From: CAVSUB01 sp963816725
GTDB taxonomy: Bacteria; Acidobacteriota; Vicinamibacteria; Vicinamibacterales; 2-12-FULL-66-21
Reading direction: 5' to 3'
DNA: 64,000 nucleotides
Assembly (NCBI GenBank): GCA_963816725.1
Contig: CAWFMC010000013.1
Coordinates: 124,001 to 188,000, forward strand
The notes below the pieces were generated by a model. The model was not told the DNA's origin, made no database searches, and was given only the letters and a program-made list of their open reading frames with translations. Position numbers and translations under genes: made by a program. Within the stretch, counting starts at the first letter, position 1. The number at the start of each line of letters is the position of its first letter. Below are positions 1 to 9,373 of this stretch, piece by piece.

Positions 1-3000
1 TCCCGGCACGAAGATGTCGGGAGCGCCTGATGCGGCGCCCGTTCGTCCCACCACGCCGACCCCGGCGGCGTTCTTGAACGCGATGACCGTCAACGAACCG
101 CGGAATCCGGCCACGCCGGGACTGGACTGGACAGTCGCATTGCTCAGCGTCCCCGCGGGGCGTGCGGTCCAAATCTCGGATGTGCCGGCCTGCGTGTTGC
201 TCTGTTGAACTCGGGTCCATGTCAAGCCAGCGCCGGTGACGGTTGCCGACTGCAGCCCGGTTGCGGGACCGTCGTAGCCCACGAACGCAACCAGCAGGTC
301 GCTTGCGGTCGCCGTCGAGAATGACGGCGTCGTGATCGTGCCCGGCCCATCGACGGACACTGTTGCTTCCTTCACGATCGGCAGCGGCGGGTGAGTGTTG
401 TCGACCGTCACCGACACGGAACTGGAGACCGCCGTGAAATTCGCAGCGTCGACCGCGGTCGCCGTCAAGATGTGCACGCCCGCTGTGCTCGACGTCGTGT
501 CCCATTGGATCGTGTAGGGCGGTGCGGTGACCGGCTGCCCGACTTGCGATCCGTCCACAAAGAACGTGACGTTGACAATCGGGTGTCCGCCGGCTGCCTG
601 GGCGAACAGCGTGACGGTGGCCCCGACGGTCGCCCCCTCAACCGGGCTCGTGATTTGAACGGACGGGGGGGTGTTGGCGCCGTTGGCAACGGTCACGTCC
701 ACGACTGGTGAGGTCCCGACGACACCAGTGGCTCCCGCAGTCTGTGCCGCGAGCCGATGGGAGCCGTCCGGTACCAGCGTGCTGTTCCAATTGAGCGTGT
801 ACGCTCCGACCGGGAGAGGCGCGCCCAATGGCTGGCCGTCAAGCAGTATCTGCACGGGTCCGCCAGACGCCGTGGCGGCGCTCAACGTCACCATGCCCGA
901 GAGCGGACCCGTTGGCGCGTTCAACGTGATGTCCGGGGGCGGCGCGAGCGAGGGCACGACGGTTTGGAGGACCTGGACGGTCATTCCGATGATCGACACG
1001 AGCACGTCAGTCTCGTTGTTCGCCTTGTTCGCCTCGGCGAAGAAATTGTTGGGATCGACAACTGCCCTGAGCCAGTACGTCCCGTCTGCCAGGGTGTCGA
1101 TGGTTATCGACTGCCCATCGTCGGTCCGGTCGTATTCGTCCACGGCGCCGATATCGAGGCCACGACGCGAAGTGGGATCGGAACAGGAACCAATCCCACC
1201 GATGTCGCCGGCATGCGGCAAGGTGGGGTCATAGATGAAGGAATCGGCGATGCAGAAGCCGACCTTCTCGCTGAGTACCACCGGAGCCCCCGGCTTGCCA
1301 TCCGCACCGACGGTGTACAGCCCGTAGGCGGCGAACGGGAAGTGGAAATGACCGTGCTCGGGATGAAAGATGAACGCACCGGCGAGCGGCACCTGCTGGC
1401 GGAGTGTCCAGGTATTGCCTGACACGCTGTAGATGTACTGCGTGCCTTCGTATATGCCGGAAGCAGCATTGTATGCAGGCTGGATCACGAGTGGTCCGGG
1501 CCCGCCGTTGAACGTATCGTGCGTGTACTGGAACATCCGATGGCCGCCGACCATGGCGATCGAAATTCCGGACGTCGGGATGATGTCGCTCAGATCGGGG
1601 TAGAGGAGTGTGCCTGCGGCGCTTTGAGCAGTGAAGTTGGCTCCGGTCGCATTGGCGCCGTTGATCGTGACGGACCGCTGCGCGGGTGTAAAGGTGAACC
1701 CTGCTTTGCTCGGACTGACCGTGTATGTCGCGTTGGCGAGCCCAGTGAACACGTAGGCGCCTGACGAATCGGCGGTCGTTGTGGCTCCGCCACTCAGTGT
1801 CACGAGCGTGCCGCTGCCCGACGACGCCGGTGTAATCGACCCCGAGAGGCTCCACGTGGGCTGTGTCGCCGTGAAAGCCGGTACCGTGACGTCGACTCCG
1901 CTGACGACGACAGTCCGCGCCGTCGGGCTGAAGCCGAATCCCGTTTTCGCAGGAGTCACCGTGTACGTGCCGTTTGCGACGTTCGTGAACACATACCCGC
2001 CGGCACTGTTGGCTGAAGCAGTGGCCACCGTTTGCGTTCCTTGGTTGAGTGTCACTGTGGCTCCGTTGCCGCTCACCGCCGGCGTGATCGTGCCGGTGAC
2101 GCTCCACGTCGCCTGCGATGCTACGAAGTTCGCCACTACAGTGTCGGCATTGCTGACGACAACGGTCTGACTCGTGGGGCCGAACGAGAAGCCTGTTCTT
2201 GCGGGCGTCGCGGTATAGGTGCCATTGGCGACATTCGCAAAGACGTAACCGCCCGCCGCATCCGCCGTCGCGCTGGCGATGGTTGTCGTTCCCTGTGTCA
2301 GGGTCACGACGGCTCCGCTTCCGCTCGCGGAGGGTGTGATGGTTCCGGAGACCCTGAATGTGGGTCCAACCACTGCAGGAGCGAGGACCTCGACGATCGT
2401 GAGGTTGTATTGGTCGCCAGTGGGCGCCGTGTCGTTGATGGACACTGATGTCCCCGCGAGTGGAGTGGCGCTGCTCTGCCGCTGGACCCAGTACGTATCG
2501 CCCACCGGGGGGAGGTACGAATGGACCAGCACTTGCCCCGCTGCCGGCGTTCGAATGATCGGATTGTCGAAGTCGTTCCCGACTCCGAGCACCCATGAGC
2601 TGTTCCGAGTTGTTACCAGGGTGGCTGTGGGTGCCCCGGAGCTGCCGCTGCCGGAACCGGTGGCGCCGATCGCACCGGAGCCGTTCGTTCCAGACGTGTC
2701 CACCCCGGTGAAACTGACGATTGTGACCGAGGACGCGACACTCTGCGAAAGAGTGGCGCGAACCGTGGCATTTGTCAGGTACCGTCGGTGCGAAGGCGCG
2801 CCAGATTTCCGTCGTGCCCTTCTGTACGTTCGTGCGTCGCACGAGCACCCAGGTCAAGCCTCCACCCGTCACGCCTGTGACTGTCGTGTTGGTTCCAGAC
2901 CGGTAGTCAGTGGACACGAAGGCGAGAAGCAATTCGTTGGCGGCCGACGTCGAGAAACTGCCGGTCGTCGGCGTCGTACTCGCTGTGCCCTGGTCCCGGG

Positions 3001-3139
3001 AGACCGTGACATCAATTGAGATCGCCGCCCAGCCGGAATCCGGACAGAGGCCGAACAACGCGAGGGCGATCGACAGACTCCGCAGGGGCGCCATGGTGCG
3101 CTTCGACAGGAGTGTGTGGATGAGAACTGATAGCTGCAT
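1..3139 (-). CDS. Secreted multidomain protein with lysyl-oxidase domain (3' end outside window; one frameshift)
   Basis: Read right to left, the protein has a signal peptide (hydrophobic stretch after MAPLRSL) and a beta-rich module of about 200 residues (about 3020-2400). Three 84-residue carboxypeptidase-regulatory-like repeats follow, spaced exactly 252 bp (consensus W-S-V-T-G-T-I-T-P). Next comes a lysyl-oxidase domain (about 1600-960) with the copper motif HPEHGHFH (about 1366-1343), the cofactor Lys in SEKVGFC (about 1270) and the cofactor Tyr in VDEYDR (about 1137), then VDPNN and ANKANNET. Two Ig-like domains (905-385) and a second copy of the N-terminal module run off the window. 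Lysyl oxidases oxidise peptidyl lysine to aldehyde. The frame breaks near 2779: upstream reads IWRAFAPTV, downstream LTNATV, and the C-terminal copy shows that one extra base explains it. ATG at 3139 has a GAGAGAGCGAG upstream; ATG at 3094 is the alternative start. The substrate is unknown. Confidence 0.8.
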
Positions 3140-3312
3140 AGAACTCGCTCTCTCGTTGATTGCGACTGCGGGGCGCGAATTGATGAGGCGGGGGGATTCT
3201 ACCATGCATCCTGCACCATTCCTTGGCGCGGTCTCTTCGTTGCCGGGCACGTGTTCATTTTTGAATGGCGGGTCATCCTGGGCTTCTCTCGCCAGCCTCA
3301 CTCCCCTGCTCA

Positions 3313-3450
3313 CGGCTCTCGGATATCGAAGCGGGTGATCAACCCATGCTCGATTCTGAAGATGTGACGAATCATCCGAGCGACCAATAGCGTTCCTAGA
3401 GGTCGCGCACCGTCCGGTGGACCTCGCCGACGACCTCGCCCTGGGCGCGG
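3313..3450 (-). pseudogene. Remnant of a SnoaL/NTF2-like protein C-terminus
   Basis: Two adjacent reading frames give pieces that fit one SnoaL-like C-terminus: AQGEVVGEVHRTVRDL followed by a stop, then in the next frame LLVARMIRHIFRIEHGLITRFD. The motif R-H-I-F-R-(I/V)-x-x-G-L-I-x-R-F-D resembles the last strand pair of SnoaL/ketosteroid-isomerase-fold proteins. No N-terminal part is recognisable. The fragment follows directly on the kinase debris, so it is probably decayed sequence. Assignment rests on a short motif only. Confidence 0.35.
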
Positions 3451-3469
3451 CTCGAAAAGGTCTGATGGG

Positions 3470-3760
3470 GGGATGATCAGCGCGTCAGCGAAGGGGATGG
3501 GACCTTGGGCGATACGCTGGGCGCGCGTCGGCCCCTCGACGAGTTCCATCAGGGATCGCGCGCCCGTGATCGGCATCCTCCAGTCCGTAGATCGCCGCGA
3601 TATGGGGATGATTCAGGGAGGCGAGGACGTGTGCTTCTCGTTCGAAACGCGTCATGTACGTGGCGTCACGAGCGAACGCCTCGGGCAACACCTCGATCGC
3701 CACGCCACCGTGCAGCCGCGTGTCCGGTGCACGATATACCTCGCCCATGCAGCATGGCCG
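3470..3760 (-). pseudogene. Ser/Thr protein kinase N-lobe remnant
   Basis: Frame one reads MGEVYRAPDTRLHGG, then VAIEVLPEAFARD, then FEREAHVLASLNHPHIAAIYGLED. These are the glycine-loop end, the ATP-Lys strand (the invariant Lys of VAIK is Glu here) and the alpha-C/HPNI region of Acidobacteriota Ser/Thr kinases. A shift to another frame continues SLMELVEGPTRAQRIAQGPI, the hinge region. The catalytic loop and everything beyond it are absent. It lies just outside the left end of the proposed island. The frameshift, lost Lys and truncation make it non-functional. Confidence 0.7.
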
Positions 3761-3797
3761 GGTGGATATCGTTAACTACTTAAATCGCGATGTTAGC

Positions 3798-3843
3798 TGG
3801 CGCGCCCGGCAGGATTCGAACCTGCGACCCCCGGCTTAGAAGC
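3798..3843 (-). repeat. Displaced 3' end of tRNA-Arg (putative att site, left end of island)
   Basis: The 46 bases match the CCA end, acceptor arm, T-arm and 3' half of the anticodon stem-loop of the intact tRNA-Arg at 17428-17504, in the same orientation, with 45 of 46 identical (T at 3815 against C at 17445). Identity starts exactly at the encoded CCA and stops in the anticodon loop. No tRNA 5' half is present, so this is not a gene. A direct repeat of a tRNA 3' end is the usual footprint of site-specific integration into a tRNA gene. Confidence 0.8.
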
Positions 3844-4202
3844 GGCGATTGGGTTGACCCCGACAGATGCTAACTGATTCGGCACATTCGGGTTCGGTCG
3901 CCAAGCGGAACTATCCGCCAACAGGGGCGCGCGTGGATCATGAGGGTCGCGGATTCCGCCACAGGTTCGAGGTCGTTCGTTCGCGGACTTGAGGCGATCA
4001 GGGGCCCACTCGTGTTCTGTTCGGTACGCACGTCGCACCGCGCAGAACGCTCATCGGAAATCCGCCCATCCTTAACCCTGCGGCGTTGCTCGTTATCCAG
4101 GCGCCGTACCACTAACGTGATGCAGCGCGAGGGATCCGCCCAGCCACAGCGCTTTCCTGGGAAGCCAGGTCACCAACGCCCCACGAGAAGTAAAATGCGG
4201 CT
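3844..4202. other. Gene-poor stretch, nothing recognised
   Basis: No frame in this stretch of about 360 bases gives a recognisable domain or a start with a ribosome-binding site. It follows directly on the tRNA fragment. Confidence 0.4.
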
Positions 4203-4421
4203 ATGAAGGCAACACGCAACGCCTGCTCAGTCGTCGCGATCTTCTCGGTGGGCGTCCTCGTCAGCGCCGTACAAACGAAGGGGCAGTACACCCGTCCTGC
4301 CCCTTCACGGTTCTCGCAGGGTGCTCTCGAGCGCCCCGCCCCGTCATCGTCGGATCTGCGTGGCCGCCTTCGCCGGTTCACACTGATTCGCGCCGCTGTC
4401 ATTGGCATCGAAGTAACATGA
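4203..4421 (+). CDS. Hypothetical short exported peptide or truncated gene start
   Basis: The ATG opens a 72-codon frame whose first 28 residues look like a signal peptide: MKATRN, a hydrophobic core CSVVAIFSVGVLVSAV, then a polar Q-T-K-G-Q region. The remainder has no recognisable domain and its end overlaps the 3' end of the opposite-strand GRWK-repeat gene (4344-4706). It may be the surviving 5' end of a lost exported protein. There is no clear Shine-Dalgarno sequence. Confidence 0.3.
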   Translation: MKATRNACSVVAIFSVGVLVSAVQTKGQYTRPAPSRFSQGALERPAPSSSDLRGRLRRFTLIRAAVIGIEVT

Positions 4422-4706
4422 CCCGTCAGCCCCGACTTTCCAGCGACCCGTTGGTGATCCGGGAGCGTTGCACTGGTCGGGACCGCTGTCATTGGGATCG
4501 AAATAGCATGCGTCATTCTCACCGACCTTCCACCGTCCTGCTGATCGTGGGCTCGGCGTCGGTAGATTCGGTTCACACTGATTGGGACCACTATCGTTCG
4601 CGTCGAAGTAACAGGACCCGTCACCTCCGACTTTCCAACGTCCGTCCTGCACAGAGACGCCCACAGCCAACACCAACAGACACAGAGCGATGACCACTTG
4701 ACGCAT
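4344..4706 (-). CDS. Small secreted protein with three GRWKVG...CYFD...NDSG repeats
   Basis: This 120-residue protein starts at an ATG preceded by GGAGG eight bases upstream. Residues 1-20 form a signal peptide (MRQVVIALCLLVLAVGVSVQ). The mature part is three near-identical repeats beginning at residues 22, 57 and 87. Each reads GRWKVG, two to three residues, then (S/A)CYFDxNDSG, two residues and QC. The two Cys of each unit are 12 positions apart, so one disulfide per repeat is plausible, and the Asp/Asn-rich centre could bind Ca2+. The linkers are Pro/Ser rich. I do not recognise a named family. It is a well-formed gene inside an otherwise decayed region, probably periplasmic or extracellular. 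Confidence 0.7.
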   Translation of the reverse strand: MRQVVIALCLLVLAVGVSVQDGRWKVGGDGSCYFDANDSGPNQCEPNLPTPSPRSAGRWKVGENDACYFDPNDSGPDQCNAPGSPTGRWKVGADGSCYFDANDSGANQCEPAKAATQIRR

Positions 4707-5159
4707 GACAATGCCTCCAAATTGGTGTGCGATTTACCGCTGGCCCAGACTGACTCTTCCCGAGTCGTAGATGACACCTCCTTTCGTGCCATCGGGGCAG
4801 CAACTGTTCGTCGAGCAGGAGTGCCTCAGTGCGGCGCGATTGGTCTTCTGCCTCGCTCAACGAAAGCGACAACGGCTGAGCACGCTTTACCAAAGCGTTA
4901 GTGGGACCCGACTGCCGCTTCGTTGGATCAGGCGACCCTCTACCAAGTTAAACGAACGCGTAGTGATCAACGAACACCGAAACCGTGCAAGAGACCTCGA
5001 TGACAGCCATCGTCGAGCTCGATGGAGTTCGCGATCGAGATAGATGAGCAAAACACATGACAATTCTGCACCGCTGGGGTGGTGGCCCTCGCCAGAACTC
5101 GTCTGAGTTGATTCTGGCGCCCGCGCCAGCCAGGATCGAGACATGCTCCAGCTGTTGAC
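4707..5159. other. Gene-poor stretch, nothing recognised
   Basis: About 450 bases upstream of the GRWK-repeat gene. It should contain that gene's promoter (minus strand), but no convincing -35/-10 pair was found. No coding frame shows conserved residues. Confidence 0.4.
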
Positions 5160-6120
5160 TGGTTGGTCTTGGTTCGACGTCCGGGGCCGCCTTCGATGTC
5201 TCTGACACGGGCAGCCTCATGTATGTGCCGGGTCCGCTCGAGGGGTTACCCAGCAAACGCCTGATCGTGTTTGCCGATCGGGACGGACGCCTCACCCCGC
5301 TGGCGACTCCCGCCGGGCCATACGAACACGTGCGCGCCTCGCGCGACGGCACACGGCTCGTGCTGGGGAGCGACGATGGGAAGGAAGCCAACGTTTCGGT
5401 CTTACTCGACCTGTCCCGAGCGACCAGCCCAGCCGGCTGACGTTCGGCCGCCGCAACCGCTTCCCGATCTGGTCGCCTGACGATCGTCATGTGACCTTCC
5501 AATCCGATCGTGAGGGCGACGTCGCGATCTTCGAGCAGCACATCGGCGGCACCGGGCTCCACCGGCTCACGACGCCGGAACCGGGGACCGTGCACGTGCC
5601 CGAATCGTGGTCGCCGCACGGAAAACATCTCTCGTATTCCGTCGTGAAGGATTCCGAGTATTCGTTGTGGGTGCTGTCGGTGGATGACGGCAAGGCCGCT
5701 CGTTTCGGTGATGTGCAATCGCTCGAGCCACTCGGGTCGATGTTTCCCCGGACGGCCGGTGGATCGTCTACCACTCCCTGCCGCGGGGGAGCGAACCGGG
5801 GTCGCAGAGCGCCGGCGTGTTCGCGCGGGCGTTTCCTTCCGACCCCGTCCGGCAGGCCCCTCGCGTTGGCCGCGATTCTCAGCCGGTCTGGTCCGGGAGG
5901 GCGACGAGCTGTCCTATGTCGAGGGGGGCGGCACACGGCTGGCTGCAGTCCGTGTCGAAGTCACGGGCGAGCTGAAAGGACTGCCGATCCGGGCGCGTCG
6001 CGCTTCCAGCATTCGCTGAGTCTCAAGCTGGCTGCGCAGACGACAACGCGTTCGGCCGGCGTGCCGGGTTCCCGATTTGATCGTCGCGATGTGTCGACGA
6101 TTCAGCGCGGCTGTGCCAGA
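5160..6120 (+). pseudogene. PD40/TolB-like beta-propeller half of a Ser/Thr kinase, multiply frameshifted
   Basis: Joining frames gives GAAFDVSDTGSLMYVPGP, RLIVFADRDGRLTPL, ASRDGTRLVLGSDDGKEA, then LTFGRRNRFPIWSPDDRHV, FQSDREGDVAIFEQ, HVPESWSPHGKHLSYS and, shifted again, DGRWIVYHSLPRG. This is the C-terminal PD40 propeller usually fused to Acidobacteriota Ser/Thr kinases. At least three frame changes and an internal stop near 5440 separate the pieces, and the kinase domain is missing. It is dead. Whether it was once part of the kinase fragment at 3470-3760 cannot be told; the two lie on opposite strands. Confidence 0.7.
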
Positions 6121-6220
6121 GGATCCCTGCGGCGTTAGGACCAAGCCGCTGGCGCGGCGGACGCTGCGCGTGAGGCTCGCTCGATCGTCGGGGTAGCTTG
6201 GGGGTCACAGGAGGTGTCTT

Positions 6221-7477
6221 GTGACCCATTGCCGCCAGATGATGCTGGAGGAGCTCCAGCGTCGGAACTTCGCGCCGACGACCGTTCGCAGTTATCTCTA
6301 CGCCGTGGAGCGATTCGCTCGACATCGTGCGCCGACACGGCGATCGCTTCCTGGAGACCCACCGCGCGTGGGTGACGGGGCGCATCGGCGCGTGCTCCGC
6401 GCCATCGCGCAGTGCCGCACCGCGGCGCTCGGCGGGCACCGCGATCGGTGTGAGCAGTGTGCGCAGCCGGCGCTCTCGTACAACAGCTGCCGGGACCGGC
6501 ATTGTCCCCGGTGTCTGACGGCCGCGCGCAACGCCTGGGTCGCGGCGCGGGAAGCCGAGCTCTTGCCGGTGGGCTACGTCCACATCGTCTTCACGATGCC
6601 GGAGCCGCTGGCGCGCCTCGCGCTCGCCAACAAGCGCGTCGTCTACGACCTGCTGTTTCGGGCGGCCGCGGAGACGCTGCTGCGGGTCGCCGCGAATCCG
6701 AAACGCCTCGGCGCGGCGATCGGCGGGCTCATGGTGCTCCACACCTGGGGGCAACGTCTCCAGCATCATCCCCACGTGCACTGCGTCGTCCCGATGGGCG
6801 GCCTGGCGCCGGACCGCATCCGATGGATCCACGCCCGCCCGCGCTTCTTCCTGCCGGTTACGGTCCTGCGGACGGTGTTTCGCGGCAAGCTCGTCGCCGG
6901 GCTGCGAGACGCGCAGCGCGACCGGCGTCTCGACTTTCCGGGATGCTGGCGCCGCTCAAGCCGGACGCGCCTTTCGCACCTTCGTGCGATCGCTCTATCG
7001 CCAGGCGTGGGTCGTCTACGCCAAGCCGCCCTTCGGCAGCCCGTCCCACGTGCTGCACTACCTCGCCCGCTACACCCACCGCGTGGCGATCTCGAATCAC
7101 CGACTCGTCGACGTGACCGACGACACCGTCTCCTTTCGGTGGAAGGACTACCGCCACGGGAGTCAGGTGCGGACGCTGACGCTCGACGCCGACGAGTTTC
7201 TCCGCCGCTTCCTGCTCCACGTCCTCCCGAAGCGCTTCGTCCGCATTCGCTACTTCGGCGTCCTCGCGTCACGCTGTCGCACCGTCCGAGCTCGCGACAG
7301 TGTCGGCGCGCCCTGGCCGCCGCGACCGCGCCACCGCCCGCGCCACCGCGCCACCGTCCGAGATCGTGGCCGTGTCCGCGCTGCGGTGCGCCCATGCGCG
7401 TCGTCGAGCGCCTGACGCGCGCGGCAGATCTATCGTCGCCGTCGCTCCTGGCCGACATCCTCAATGACACCTCGTAG
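6221..7477 (+). pseudogene. IS91-family (Y2/HUH) transposase, deleted and frameshifted
   Basis: The frame opens with MLEELQRRNFAPTTVRSYL, the SAM-like N-terminus of the tyrosine recombinase that often precedes IS91 transposases, then jumps into transposase sequence. Another frame carries DIVRRHGDRFLETHRAWVTG. The main frame then reads IAQCRTAALGGHRDRC, the zinc-binding C-x-x-C domain SYNSCRDRHCPRC, HTWGQRLQHHPHVHCVVPMGG (HUH motif HPHVH), then shifts near 6960 to LYRQAWVVYAKPPFG and YTHRVAISNHRL. A third frame gives the C-terminal zinc finger CPRCGAPM. An internal deletion fused recombinase start to transposase, and at least two frameshifts follow. A diverged second copy lies at 16095-17266. 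Confidence 0.85.
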
Positions 7478-7908
7478 TCCTCGCCCGTCGGCTGCCAGGC
7501 GCCATCGAGCGCGCGCTGCACGCGCGAACGCCGGAGGTCTGTCCGCCGAGCCGGTCAACCATGCCCGACGCACCGATCGCTCCGCGACGCCGGCCGTGTC
7601 GTCACTGCTCCGACATCGAACCCGTCACGACGTCAGGCACGCCCGCGCGCGCGGTCCTCGTACGATTGAACACGACATAGCTGAGAGGGCCGCGTCCGCC
7701 GCAAACGCCAGCGGCTTGGTCCAAACGGCTCTATCGAAAGTGACCCGGCGCTCCACATCCGGAGCGTCCCGGGCGCGCTGTCGCGCCGGGTCACTCTCGA
7801 TAGAGTCCTACCGTTTATCGCGACTAGCGACCGGCGCTCAGCCGCCGGGCGTTAACCACATGTCTCGCCGGCGCCCCCCGGTCGTCTGCAGCGCCTGGTT
7901 ACACCGCC
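7478..7908. other. Gene-poor stretch containing a long inverted repeat
   Basis: No convincing coding frame follows the IS91 remnant before the PD40 gene. The only structure seen is the inverted repeat listed at 7729-7805. Confidence 0.45.
7729..7805. repeat. 23-bp inverted repeat with 31-base loop
   Basis: The arms at 7729-7751 and 7783-7805 are complementary at 22 of 23 positions (CTCTATCGAAAGTGACCCGG against its reverse complement with one change). Flanking AAACGG/CCGTTT (7723-7728 and 7811-7816) extends the symmetry after a 5-base offset. It lies about 250 bp downstream of the IS91 remnant. It could be a terminal hairpin of that element, a small MITE, or a transcript hairpin. Confidence 0.65.
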
Positions 7909-8940
7909 CTACCGTCGGAGCTGCCATGCCGGATTGAGTGACGGACTCGCGGTGAGTCTGACTAGATGCCGCCCGTCAGCATCGACTGTGTAGAGACCAT
8001 CGACGCCGTCGCGGCCCGAAATGAACGCGACGTGTCTCCCGTCCGGCGCCCATGTGTACATGCCGTCATACCCGGAAGAGCTCGCAAGGTCTGTCCGCCT
8101 ATGGTCGGAGATCCGCACAATTCCTATGTCGTAGTTTTCACCGCGCGCGATCTGAAAGGCGATGCGAGACGTATCTGGTGCCCATCGCGGCACATCCTGG
8201 GTCACGCCCGCCCCAACGGTCAGTCGTGTCAGACCTTGCCCGTCCGGACGCATAACATAAAGATCCTGGGTGCCATCACGATCAGAAACAAATGCGATAC
8301 CTGACCCGTCCGGTGACCACGTTGGGCTTGCATCAGAGGCAGAGTTGGTCGTCAAACGCCGCACATCACTGCCATCGGCTCGCATCACATAGATTTCTGC
8401 GTTCCCATCGCGAGTGGATGAGAACGCGAGGCGCGTACCATCCGGCGACCAGGACGGGTCACGGTCCTCACCAGGAGACGACGTCAACCGCGTCACCTGG
8501 GTTGACTCCACATCCACGGTATAGACGTCGATGTTCTCATCCGCGACAGCCGCAAATGCGATCCGTTTGCCGTCGCGGGACCAACCCCGAGCTGACTTGG
8601 CCACGATCTGCGAGTAGAGATGTCTCTCGCGGGTCCCGTTCGAATCCATGACCCAGAGTTCCCAGCGCGAGTCGACCTGCGAGCCGAAAGCGATCTGTGC
8701 GCCGTCCGGGGACCAGAGTGGGAATCGATCCTGCGCATCGCGCCGGGTGAGCCGTCTTTGCCTCCGACCAGCGGAGTCCGTCACGTAAATCTCCCAATTG
8801 CCGTCTCGATGGGAAGCAAACGCGATCTCAGGGGACTCAATGTTCAGCGAAGCCGCGCCTGACGATGACTGGGCGCTCGCCGACGACCACATGCCAGACA
8901 GGCAGATCGCGGCGAAAGTAATCCGTCGAGAGAAGACCAA
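7909..8940 (-). CDS. Exported PD40 (TolB-like) beta-propeller protein
   Basis: A TTG at 8940 is the preferred start: GAGAGGGG lies seven bases upstream and the protein then opens with MVFSRRITFAAICLSGMWSSASAQ, a good signal peptide; no in-frame ATG has a comparable site. The 343-residue protein has a run of PD40 units of the type I-A-F-x-S-x-R-D-G-x-x-(E/D)-I-Y followed by R-(R/Q)-L-T, then P-x-W-S-P-D-G, repeated about seven times, enough for a full propeller. Such proteins are periplasmic; TolB is the model, but no Pal or Tol genes are near. It is the longest undamaged frame in the left half of the island. Its ligand is unknown. Confidence 0.8.
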   Translation of the reverse strand: MVFSRRITFAAICLSGMWSSASAQSSSGAASLNIESPEIAFASHRDGNWEIYVTDSAGRRQRRLTRRDAQDRFPLWSPDGAQIAFGSQVDSRWELWVMDSNGTRERHLYSQIVAKSARGWSRDGKRIAFAAVADENIDVYTVDVESTQVTRLTSSPGEDRDPSWSPDGTRLAFSSTRDGNAEIYVMRADGSDVRRLTTNSASDASPTWSPDGSGIAFVSDRDGTQDLYVMRPDGQGLTRLTVGAGVTQDVPRWAPDTSRIAFQIARGENYDIGIVRISDHRRTDLASSSGYDGMYTWAPDGRHVAFISGRDGVDGLYTVDADGRHLVRLTASPSLNPAWQLRR

Positions 8941-9373
8941 TTTGCTTCCCCTCTCAGGTCCAAGCGGTCTACTCTCCTGGAGTGACCGCCGGAGCATATT
9001 GGCAGCCAACCCCAGCCGTTCTGGCTTTACCTAAAAGACCAGAACCCCAAGGCGGCGGCGATCATAGCACCGCCGGCGCGATCGGGCCCGCGAGCAGGTT
9101 AGCTGCAAGCGGCGCGCATGACTGCAGCCGACTTCACCACGTCGACGTCTGTGCCTTGCGCGCGACCCCCACTCCATCCAGACGTTGCGCGTCGCGCCGG
9201 CGGAGCGACGGAGTGATGAGCCGCAAGTCCTTGCAGCCAACCACGTCTTCACCAGACTGTTACTAACGACCAGTCGCGCAGGGTATTGCGACCAGCCCGA
9301 CTGTCCATCGAAAGCCAGTACGGCGTTACTCTGGAGTGATACGCTCGCGCCATTGCCCAGCGCGTACCATCCA
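8941..9373. other. Gene-poor stretch
   Basis: Upstream region of the PD40 gene (minus) and of the kinase remnant (plus). It holds one copy of a dispersed 58-bp repeat (9274-9331). No gene recognised. Confidence 0.45.
9274..9331. repeat. Dispersed repeat, copy 1
   Basis: About 58 bp shared with 14128-14186 at roughly 85-90% identity. The core (TATTGCGACCAGCCCGACTG, then TCCATCGA) is identical, and both copies end in AGTACGGCGTT. It is not part of any coding frame with conserved residues. Confidence 0.6.
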
